Below, piece by piece: positions 1-5,208 of a DNA stretch of 5,882 nucleotides (positions within the stretch are counted from its first letter, which is position 1; every line of letters starts with the position of its first letter). Source of the stretch: Candidatus Sordicultor aquaticus (GTDB taxonomy: Bacteria > Atribacterota > Atribacteria > Atribacterales > Caldatribacteriaceae); the NCBI GenBank assembly GCA_018056825.1, contig JAGPEW010000053.1, positions 1 through 5,882 on the forward strand, given 5' to 3'. A program made the position numbers and the translations under genes. Under the pieces are notes generated by a model that searched no databases, had not been told where the DNA came from, and saw nothing but the letters and a program-made list of their open reading frames with translations.

Positions 1-234
1 GGCTAATATTCCTCCTTCGATTACTGGATGTAAAGTTTTTACTCGTCCTCCCAGTATTTCTGGAAATCCGGTAACTTCGGAAACTTCTTTTACCTCTATT
101 CCTAAATCATGGATAAATTTGGCTGTTCCACCGGTCGCCATTATCTCCACACCTTGCTTTTGTAAAAAGGGAGCTAACTCCTCTAAACCGGTTTTATCAG
201 AAACACTAATTAAAGCCGTTTTTATTTGAATCAA
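1..234 (-). CDS. purH: PurH, bifunctional AICAR formyltransferase / IMP cyclohydrolase (N-terminal part)
   Basis: PurH catalyses the last two steps of de novo purine synthesis in the cytoplasm: formylation of AICAR with 10-formyl-tetrahydrofolate, then ring closure to IMP. The 78 visible residues are the start of the N-terminal MGS-like IMP cyclohydrolase domain. They show SVSDKTG (about 11-17), ATGGTA (33-38), EVTGFPE (53-59) and GGRVKTLHP (62-70); Lys66 of KTLHP is conserved in the family and implicated in cyclisation. The C-terminal transformylase domain lies beyond the window, so the gene is cut, not visibly broken. The start is TTG at 234-232: it follows an AGGAGG (248-243) by 8 bases and gives MIQIKTALISVS, which aligns with the usual PurH N-terminus; no in-frame ATG fits better. 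It has its own promoter and is transcribed away from rbsK. Family assignment is firm; folding and function of the unseen part are assumed. Confidence 0.95.
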   Translation of the reverse strand, partial: MIQIKTALISVSDKTGLEELAPFLQKQGVEIMATGGTAKFIHDLGIEVKEVSEVTGFPEILGGRVKTLHPVIEGGILA

Positions 235-242
235 TCTTTTCG

Positions 243-277
243 CCTCCTGATTACTAGGTTTAATTTTCATTATACCA
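243..277 (-). promoter_or_regulatory. purH promoter (extended -10) and ribosome binding site
   Basis: On the minus strand a perfect extended -10, TGGTATAAT, occupies 277-269, and AGGAGG lies at 248-243, 8 bases before the TTG start. No recognisable TTGACA-like -35 lies 16-18 bases upstream, as is common for extended -10 promoters. A start of transcription near 262 would leave a leader of about 28 bases, too short for a riboswitch or attenuator, so any purine control would have to act at initiation. Confidence 0.7.
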
Positions 278-285
278 GAAACTAT

Positions 286-326
286 AAGGGAGAAATTTCC
301 GTAACTTCCCTTCTTTTTGTTGTTAC
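286..326. repeat. Overlapping short inverted repeats upstream of the purH promoter
   Basis: Two dyads interleave here. AAGGGA (286-291) pairs with TCCCTT (307-312) and is followed on the plus strand by CTTTTTG, which superficially resembles a terminator, although no plus-strand gene precedes it. GTAAC (301-305) pairs with GTTAC (322-326) across a 16-base spacer. They fall roughly 25 to 65 bases upstream of the inferred purH transcription start, where an operator could lie. The arms are only 5-6 bp, so chance occurrence is quite possible. Confidence 0.25.
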
Positions 327-445
327 TGAATGTTTGCGTCATCAATTCCTACAATATTAGAGCATTTTAATAATGCCTCCGCCCCTTTTTTCTATAAAAT
401 GATTCTCTTTTTACTGTAGAATGTTTCCCCCGGATAGAGCAAAAA

Positions 446-456
446 TATAGTAAAAT
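446..456 (+). promoter_or_regulatory. Possible rbsK promoter -10 region
   Basis: Two overlapping -10-like hexamers, TATAGT (446-451) and TAAAAT (451-456), each match TATAAT at five of six positions in an AT-rich stretch. No good -35 sits at the right distance; TTTACT at 410-415 is too far away. The TAAAAT copy lies 32 bases before the rbsK start, close to the 33-34 bases seen for purH and for the membrane protein gene. This is a weak, positional argument. Confidence 0.35.
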
Positions 457-475
457 ATATGTTCAGCAATGTTAT

Positions 476-483
476 GGAGGTGA
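476..483 (+). promoter_or_regulatory. Ribosome binding site that decides the rbsK start
   Basis: GGAGGTGA is a full match to the 16S rRNA 3' end and lies 5 bases before TTG at 489. An in-frame ATG at 459 is upstream of this site, so choosing it would place the Shine-Dalgarno inside the gene. The TTG start is therefore preferred. Confidence 0.85.
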
Positions 484-488
484 AGTTT

Positions 489-1448
489 TTGTCTAAGCCG
501 AAAGTTTTAGTAGTAGGAAGCTTAAATATAGACATGATACTTAAAATTGAGCGGATGCCAGAAGTGGGAGAGAATTTATTTGTCAAAGAATTTTCCATGC
601 TTCCCGGGGGCAAGGGCAATAATCAGGCTGTAGCTTGTGCTCGTTTAGGAGCACTGGTGAGTATGATTGGTAAAGTGGGGGATGATGAATTCGGGGAGCG
701 ATTGTTTACCAACTTAGCGCAAGAAAACGTAGATTTTGCTTTCGTTACTAGACAAGTTTTAGTTCATACTGGTTTAGCTTTTATATTTGTGGATGAAAAA
801 GGAGAAAATAGGATTCTAGTGGCTCCTGGTGCCAATATGGAGCTTTCTGTTACAGATTTGAATAATGCTTTAGAGCTTTTTAAAGCTAGTGATTTTTTAG
901 TTTTACAATTGGAAATACCTCATGAAGTAGTGAAAAAGTGTATTGAGCATGCTCACCGCTTTGGAGTGAGAGTGGTGCTTAATCCTGCTCCTGCTCAGCC
1001 TTTTCCCATAGAGATTTTGACTGCCGATGATATAATTACTCCGAATAAGTATGAGGCAGAAGTTCTAAGTGGAGTTAAAATTAGGAGTCTTAACGATGCT
1101 ATAAAAGCTATCCAGGTTTTGGATGAACGTTGTCCGGCACGAAAGGTAATTACTTTAGGAGGGGAGGGAGCACTGGCAAGCTATGAAGATAACCAATTTG
1201 TTTATCTTCCTGCTCGGGAGGTAAAAGTGGAAGATACCACTGCTGCTGGAGATGCTTTTAATGGAGGGTTGGTGGTGGGAATTGGTATGGGCAAAGATTG
1301 GATAGGAGCTTTAAAACTTGCGAATAATGCTGGAGCTATTGCTTGTACTAAAGTAGGAGCGCAAAGTGCTCTTCCTCATTTTAGGGATGTAGAAAGATTA
1401 GTGGAGAAAATGGGGGAAGGCGAAGTAAAAATAATTTCGGGAAACTGA
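489..1448 (+). CDS. rbsK: Ribokinase (PfkB/ribokinase family sugar kinase)
   Basis: Predicted to phosphorylate D-ribose with ATP to ribose 5-phosphate in the cytoplasm, feeding the pentose phosphate pathway and PRPP. With the TTG start the protein is 319 residues, near the usual 300-310. Visible motifs are GSLNID (10-15, sugar-contacting Asn13 and Asp15), PGGKGNNQA (39-47, PfkB signature 1), IGKVGDDEFG (60-69), LQLEIP (139-144, with Glu142), LNPAPA (164-169), ITPNKYEAE (183-191) and DTTAAGDAFNGG (249-260), whose Asp255 is the expected catalytic base. The TTAAGD form and the C-terminal ANNAGAIACTKVGAQ resemble E. coli RbsK, including its monovalent-cation region, more than fructokinases or adenosine kinases. 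No ribose transporter or rbs repressor is visible nearby, so another sugar or nucleoside substrate remains possible. It precedes hisS by 42 bases and is probably co-transcribed with it. Confidence 0.88.
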   Translation: MSKPKVLVVGSLNIDMILKIERMPEVGENLFVKEFSMLPGGKGNNQAVACARLGALVSMIGKVGDDEFGERLFTNLAQENVDFAFVTRQVLVHTGLAFIFVDEKGENRILVAPGANMELSVTDLNNALELFKASDFLVLQLEIPHEVVKKCIEHAHRFGVRVVLNPAPAQPFPIEILTADDIITPNKYEAEVLSGVKIRSLNDAIKAIQVLDERCPARKVITLGGEGALASYEDNQFVYLPAREVKVEDTTAAGDAFNGGLVVGIGMGKDWIGALKLANNAGAIACTKVGAQSALPHFRDVERLVEKMGEGEVKIISGN

Positions 1449-1490
1449 GGAAGAGATTATTTTGCTCTCAGAGACTAAAGGAGGAAAATA

Positions 1491-2768
1491 ATGAGCTTTA
1501 TTAGAGTTCCTAAGGGAACTCGGGATATATGGGGAGAAGAAATTTATCTCTGGTATAAAGTAGAAGAAACAGTACGCTCTGTGGCTTCTACTTTTCAATA
1601 TGAAGAGATAAGAACTCCCATTTTTGAAAGTACTGACCTTTTTGCTCGGGGAGTAGGTGAAATTACTGATATTGTGCAAAAAGAAATGTATACCTTTTTA
1701 GACAAAGGAGGACGGAGCTTAACTCTTCGTCCCGAGGGAACAGCTCCCATTATGAGAGCCTACTTAGAGCATGGTTTAAATATTTCTAACCCTCGAATTA
1801 AATGGTTCTATATGGGTCCTATGTTTCGCTATGAGCGACCTCAGGCCGGGAGAATGAGACAATTTCACCAATTTGGTTTTGAGGCCATCGGCTTTCCTCA
1901 ACCTGCTTGTGATGCGGAAATTATTCTTATAGCTTGGCTCATAAGTAAAAAGTTGGGATTAGAAAATCTTTCTTTGGAAATCAATAACTTAGGTTGCAGC
2001 GATTGTAGAGTTGAATATATAAAAGTTCTTAAAAATTTTTTAAAAAGGGAAGGTAATAATCTTTGTGCTAACTGTAGAGCTAGAATAGATAAAAATCCTC
2101 TCCGGGTTCTAGATTGCAAAGAAGAAGTCTGCCAGGAGGTTATTCATTCCTCTGTTTTTCCTCTAGTGCAAGATTTTCTGTGCGAGGAATGTCGAGAGCA
2201 CCAGGATGATTTAATAGAGATTTTAAAGGAATTAGATATCTCTTTTTCTATCAATCCTTATTTAGTAAGAGGTTTAGATTACTATACGAGGACTGCTTTT
2301 GAAATTAAGACCGGGGAATTAGGAGCGCAGGATGCGGTAGCAGGAGGAGGAAGATATGACAATTTATCTTCTGCTTTAGGAGGTCCTCCTGTTCCGGGAG
2401 TAGGCTTTGCTGCTGGAATGGAGAGGATGATTCTTCTTTTAGCTAAAAAATATGACCCTTCTTCTCTTAAGAAGCGGCCTCTTTTTTATCTTGCTCCCTT
2501 GGATAAGGTGGGAGAGAAACCTTTGTTGCAGCTGGCTTCATTTCTAGGAGAAAAGTCTATCCCTTTTTATTTAGAATTTGGTGATAAAGGATTAAAATAT
2601 CATCTTAAAAAAGCTCAAAAAATGGGAATAAATACTGTAATTATAGTGGGTAAAGAAGAAAAAAATAAAGGAGAGTTTATTTGGAAGGACATGTCTTCGG
2701 GAGAGCAAATGTCGGTCAACAAAGAAAAGTTGTTAGCTAAATTATTGGAGGAAAAAGAAAAATGCTGA
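1491..2768 (+). CDS. hisS: Histidyl-tRNA synthetase (HisRS)
   Basis: Class II synthetase that charges tRNA(His) with histidine in the cytoplasm, as a homodimer in the family. The 425 residues match the normal length. Seen in order: PKGTRDI (7-13); motif 1 region RTPIFESTDLFARGVGE (41-57); LRPEGTAPIMRAY (79-91); motif 2 FRYERPQAGRMRQFHQFG (112-129); histidine-binding LVRGLDYYTRTAFE (258-271) with Arg259; AGGGRYDNL (284-292); motif 3 region around GVGFAAGMERMILLL (303-317); and an anticodon-binding domain from about 328 onward. Between 169 and 234 there are four cysteine pairs (C169/C172, C192/C195, C209/C214, C231/C234), an arrangement I recall from clostridial and thermophile HisRS and suggestive of metal binding. 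The start ATG follows AAAGGAGG (1477-1484) by 6 bases. Its end overlaps aspS. No T-box leader is visible upstream: the gap to rbsK is only 42 bases. Confidence 0.98.
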   Translation: MSFIRVPKGTRDIWGEEIYLWYKVEETVRSVASTFQYEEIRTPIFESTDLFARGVGEITDIVQKEMYTFLDKGGRSLTLRPEGTAPIMRAYLEHGLNISNPRIKWFYMGPMFRYERPQAGRMRQFHQFGFEAIGFPQPACDAEIILIAWLISKKLGLENLSLEINNLGCSDCRVEYIKVLKNFLKREGNNLCANCRARIDKNPLRVLDCKEEVCQEVIHSSVFPLVQDFLCEECREHQDDLIEILKELDISFSINPYLVRGLDYYTRTAFEIKTGELGAQDAVAGGGRYDNLSSALGGPPVPGVGFAAGMERMILLLAKKYDPSSLKKRPLFYLAPLDKVGEKPLLQLASFLGEKSIPFYLEFGDKGLKYHLKKAQKMGINTVIIVGKEEKNKGEFIWKDMSSGEQMSVNKEKLLAKLLEEKEKC

Positions 2769-4507
2769 GGACTCATACTTGTGGCGAATTAAAAAAAGAA
2801 GATGTAGGAAAAAAAGTGTGGTTAACTGGCTGGGTAAGTCGTTTGCGAGACCATGGAGGAATTTTATTCATTGATTTACGGGATAGATGGGGTATTACTC
2901 AACTGGTAGTAGACAATAAAGAGGAACTTTATGCTCAAGCTTCTCGAGTTAGGCCAGAGTATGTTATCAAAGTTAAAGGGGTAGTAAAAGAGCGCCCGGA
3001 AGGGCTAGTCAATCCTCGGATTTCTACTGGAGAGATAGAAGTTACGATAGAAGACTTAGAAGTTTTGTCTTCTTCTCCTTTACCTCCTTTTGAGATAGAG
3101 GGAAATAAAGAAACAGATGAGTCTATCCGTCTTCGCTATCGCTATTTGGACCTTCGTCGAGGTAAAATGCAGAAGAACTTAATCCTCCGTCATCATGTAG
3201 CTCAGCTAATACGCCGATTTCTCTCTGAGAGAGAGTTTCTCGAAGTAGAGACTCCTTTTCTTACTAAAAGCACTCCCGAGGGAGCTCGAGATTTTTTAGT
3301 TCCTAGTAGACTCAACCCGGGCAACTTTTATGCTCTTCCTCAATCTCCTCAGCTTTTTAAACAAATTTTGATGATTTCTGGTTTTGACCGTTATTTTCAA
3401 ATAGTCCGATGTTTTCGAGATGAAGACTTGCGAGCTGACCGGCAGCCAGAATTTACTCAGGTGGATATAGAAATGTCTTTTATAGAGCCAGAAGATATTA
3501 TTCAGTTGGTAGAAGAAATGATGATTTATATTTTCAAAGAAGCTTTAGGAGTGGTAATTGAGCCTCCTTTCCCCCGACTTTCTTATGATGAAGCGATGGA
3601 AAAATATGGTACAGATAAACCTGATTTACGTATTCCCTGGGAAATTGATGACCTTACCGAACTTTTAGGAAAGGAAATAGCTTCTTTTTCTCGGGTAGGA
3701 AATAACCTTGCCGTTAAAGCTCTTTTCTTGCCTCAAGGAGAAGATTTTTCTCGAAAAAAATTAGATGTTCTCTCGGAGAAAGCTAAAGAAAACTCTCTTT
3801 CCCTATCCTGGATTAAAGGAGGTTCTGTGGCTTCTTCTCCCTTAAAGAATAAGCTTTCTGAAGAATGTTGGCAAGGAATAGTAAATAAATATCCCTTTGG
3901 AGAAAATGCTTTGCTTCTTTTAGGTTGGGGTGAGAGATCTAGGATACTGAATTTTATGGGTAATTTACGGTTTGAGTTGGGTGAAGAAGAGATAAAAAAT
4001 AAAAAGCCTTTTCAATTTTGCTGGATAACTGATTTTCCTCTGGTAGAGTGGAATGAAGAAGAAAAACGCTGGGATTCGGTTCACCATCCTTTTACTTCAC
4101 CTAAAGAAGAAGATCTTAAATTTCTGGATAGTCATCCAGAGAAAGTAAAATCCAAAGCTTATGACTTAGTTTTAAATGGCTATGAGGTGGGAGGAGGAAG
4201 TATTCGTATACATCGCATGGATTTACAGAGAAGAATCTTTACTCTTTTGAATTTAAAAGAAGAGGAAATTGAGCAGAAATTTGGTTTCTTTATCGAAGCC
4301 CTGCAATATGGTTGTCCTCCTCACGGAGGAATTGCTCTGGGATTTGACCGATTAGTTATGTTAATGAGTGGTGAGATTTCTATTCGAGAAGTTATTGCTT
4401 TCCCCAAAACCCAGAAGGGGGTATGCCTTTTAACAGGGGCTCCCGCTCCAGTAGAAGAAAAGCAGCTGGAAATTTTGGGTATATCTCTCCAAAAACCAGA
4501 AAAGTGA
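2762..4507 (+). CDS. aspS: Aspartyl-tRNA synthetase, predicted non-discriminating (Asp/Asn)
   Basis: Class IIb synthetase that attaches aspartate to tRNA(Asp), and probably also to tRNA(Asn), in the cytoplasm. The 581 residues fit the bacterial type (about 590). Domains: N-terminal OB-fold anticodon-binding domain (about 1-105); RYRYLDLRRG hinge (125-134); motif 1 with FLEVETPFLTKSTPEGARDF (159-178); aspartate-binding QSPQLFKQ (194-201); motif 2 RCFRDEDLRADRQPEFTQVD (216-235); bacterial GAD insertion (about 285-415); and motif 3 GGIALGFDRLVMLM (522-535) with Arg530. Residues His31 (RDHGG) and Gly81 (RPEGLVNP) match those I recall from non-discriminating enzymes such as that of Pseudomonas aeruginosa; E. 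coli has Leu at the first position. The ATG overlaps the hisS stop by 7 bases (ATGCTGA), with GGAGG at 2747-2751 inside hisS, so translation is probably coupled. It converges with the membrane protein gene after 11 bases. Confidence 0.98.
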   Translation: MLRTHTCGELKKEDVGKKVWLTGWVSRLRDHGGILFIDLRDRWGITQLVVDNKEELYAQASRVRPEYVIKVKGVVKERPEGLVNPRISTGEIEVTIEDLEVLSSSPLPPFEIEGNKETDESIRLRYRYLDLRRGKMQKNLILRHHVAQLIRRFLSEREFLEVETPFLTKSTPEGARDFLVPSRLNPGNFYALPQSPQLFKQILMISGFDRYFQIVRCFRDEDLRADRQPEFTQVDIEMSFIEPEDIIQLVEEMMIYIFKEALGVVIEPPFPRLSYDEAMEKYGTDKPDLRIPWEIDDLTELLGKEIASFSRVGNNLAVKALFLPQGEDFSRKKLDVLSEKAKENSLSLSWIKGGSVASSPLKNKLSEECWQGIVNKYPFGENALLLLGWGERSRILNFMGNLRFELGEEEIKNKKPFQFCWITDFPLVEWNEEEKRWDSVHHPFTSPKEEDLKFLDSHPEKVKSKAYDLVLNGYEVGGGSIRIHRMDLQRRIFTLLNLKEEEIEQKFGFFIEALQYGCPPHGGIALGFDRLVMLMSGEISIREVIAFPKTQKGVCLLTGAPAPVEEKQLEILGISLQKPEK

Positions 4508-4536
4508 TTACTGTCTCTTTATAAAGTTTCTGGGTT
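4491..4536 (-). terminator. Possible weak intrinsic terminator for the membrane protein gene
   Basis: On the minus strand AACCCAGAAA (4536-4527) can pair with TTTCTGGTT (4502-4494), leaving one bulged C and a 24-base loop, followed by Ts continuing to 4491 (five Ts in all, two of them in the stem). The left arm is the last codons of the minus gene and the right arm lies in the end of aspS. The loop is long and the T tract short, so efficiency is doubtful. On the plus strand no T tract follows, so it would not terminate aspS transcripts. Confidence 0.3.
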
Positions 4537-5037
4537 AGCAAATAAATCTACCCAGGGTAATTTATAGGTAAAAATAATAAACATAAAAGCTGAAACTACA
4601 AGAAGAATTAAAAGAATCGCCTTGGTATTAGTAGAAAATGGGGTCCTTTCTGTTTCTTTCTCTATTTGTATGGTGAGAACTCCTGATAAGTATGTGGCTA
4701 ATAGTGCCCAGAATAGTTCGATGGTTAGAGATTCTACTCTTCCGTAAATAGCGGGGAGTAAATACCATACTAATACCACTATCCAGGGAACTATAATTGC
4801 TGAAAATATTCTGGAATACCAGAAATTCTTGATTTTTTGATATATTTCCCTTTTAAGTAAGAAATATTCAAGTGCCGATAGAAGTAAGTATCCCCAAAAA
4901 GCCATCTTGAGATGCTGGAATATAGATTCGCTTGTTCCAAAGAAAGGCTTTAAAGATTCCCATTCTGTAATATCATAGCCAAAATGGAAGAAACTGACGC
5001 AGAACAAAAATAGTAACGCTTTCCAATATATATTCAT
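4519..5037 (-). CDS. Small integral membrane protein, DUF6512-like, function unknown
   Basis: A 172-residue hydrophobic protein with about five predicted membrane helices: roughly 4-20, 44-63, 75-97, 101-124 and 138-158. Between helices 1 and 2 there is a polar segment with His18, Tyr21-Asp22, Glu37-Ser38, His42 and Lys44 (HFGYD, then SESIFQHLK). After helix 5 the chain ends KLPWVDLFANPETL. From memory, the HxxYD...NES.WEHxK pattern and the closing lPLF.DP-like segment are those of the DUF6512 family of small membrane proteins in Clostridia; that is recognition, not a search result. No function is known to me. Translation starts at ATG 5037-5035 after a modest GAAGG (about 7 bases upstream). 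It is a single-gene unit with its own promoter, convergent with aspS and divergent from the binding protein, so context suggests no partner. The hydrophobic periodicity and own signals make it a real gene, not a shadow. Confidence 0.85.
   Translation of the reverse strand: MNIYWKALLFLFCVSFFHFGYDITEWESLKPFFGTSESIFQHLKMAFWGYLLLSALEYFLLKREIYQKIKNFWYSRIFSAIIVPWIVVLVWYLLPAIYGRVESLTIELFWALLATYLSGVLTIQIEKETERTPFSTNTKAILLILLVVSAFMFIIFTYKLPWVDLFANPETL
4530..4555. repeat. Hairpin-forming inverted repeat at the 3' end of the membrane protein gene
   Basis: CTGGGT (4530-4535) pairs with ACCCAG (4550-4555); a bulged T and two further pairs (AG 4537-4538 with CT 4548-4549) extend the stem, leaving a 9-base AT-rich loop. 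Neither strand has a T tract after it. It lies in the 3' untranslated region of aspS on the plus strand, where it could protect the transcript end, and in coding sequence on the minus strand. It shares the segment 4530-4535 with the neighbouring terminator-like fold, so only one of the two can form at a time. Confidence 0.35.
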
Positions 5038-5070
5038 AAATCGCCTTCTTTACTATTTGATTTTACCTTT

Positions 5071-5079
5071 ATTATACCA
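5071..5079 (-). promoter_or_regulatory. Promoter (extended -10) of the membrane protein gene
   Basis: The minus strand reads TGGTATAAT from 5079 to 5071, identical to the extended -10 of purH and likewise lacking a convincing -35. It ends 33 bases before the ATG at 5037, predicting a leader of about 27 bases. Confidence 0.7.
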
Positions 5080-5157
5080 AGATTAAAGTAGTATAAGATT
5101 GGGTAAATATAACTTTGGTGATAAGAATTAAGAGCTATTTTGTGGTTCAATTATGTA

Positions 5158-5186
5158 TTGACAGGGTTAGGGGGGCGTTGTATCAT
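5158..5186 (+). promoter_or_regulatory. Sigma-70-type promoter of the substrate-binding protein gene
   Basis: TTGACA (5158-5163), a perfect -35, is separated by exactly 17 bases from TATCAT (5181-5186), five of six for the -10. The spacer is unusually G-rich (GGGTTAGGGGGGCG, 5164-5177). Transcription should begin near 5193, giving a leader of only about 16 bases that is mostly the ribosome binding site. The promoter is the strongest in the window, in keeping with the high expression typical of binding proteins. Confidence 0.85.
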
Positions 5187-5208
5187 TCCTAAAAAAGGAG
5201 GAGTGGTA

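Larger units (their letters stand above)
235..488. other. Divergent intergenic spacer between purH and rbsK
   Basis: This 254-base spacer contains no credible gene. It holds the purH promoter at its left end, two short dyads next to it (286-312 and 301-326), a weak 5-bp hairpin GCATT/AATGC (362-376), pyrimidine-rich stretches around 381-391 and 403-412, and the AT-rich presumed rbsK promoter at 446-456. Beyond these I see no structured RNA or known operator. Confidence 0.6.

Noticed and set aside
1..18. Glu73 in PurH (HPVIEGGILA) where many homologues have His
   Set aside because: I recall that this position varies among PurH proteins, so it does not suggest loss of function.
286..319. Hairpin AAGGGA/TCCCTT followed by CTTTTTG, resembling a plus-strand terminator
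   Set aside because: No plus-strand gene lies upstream in the window for it to terminate, the stem is 6 bp with a 15-base loop, and it sits upstream of the purH promoter.
392..619. Minus-strand open frame of 75 residues overlapping the rbsK start
   Set aside because: Mostly antisense to the well-supported ribokinase, with no family resemblance; a shadow.
1449..1490. Search for a T-box or other tRNA-sensing leader before hisS
   Set aside because: The gap is 42 bases and contains only a ribosome binding site and a TCTC-A-GAGA palindrome too tight to fold as RNA.
1398..1679. Minus-strand open frame of 93 residues across the rbsK-hisS junction
   Set aside because: Antisense to two clear genes, serine- and phenylalanine-rich composition typical of reversed purine-rich coding sequence.
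1898..2119. Minus-strand open frame of 73 residues inside hisS
   Set aside because: Entirely antisense to a conserved part of HisRS; no independent signals.
3221..3233. CTCTC-TGA-GAGAG dyad inside aspS
   Set aside because: It encodes part of the conserved FLSEREFLEVETP segment; the repeat follows from codon choice.
5038..5157. Search for an additional small gene or RNA between the membrane protein and binding protein genes
   Set aside because: The stretch holds only the minus-strand promoter and AT-rich sequence without an open frame carrying a ribosome binding site or a stable hairpin.
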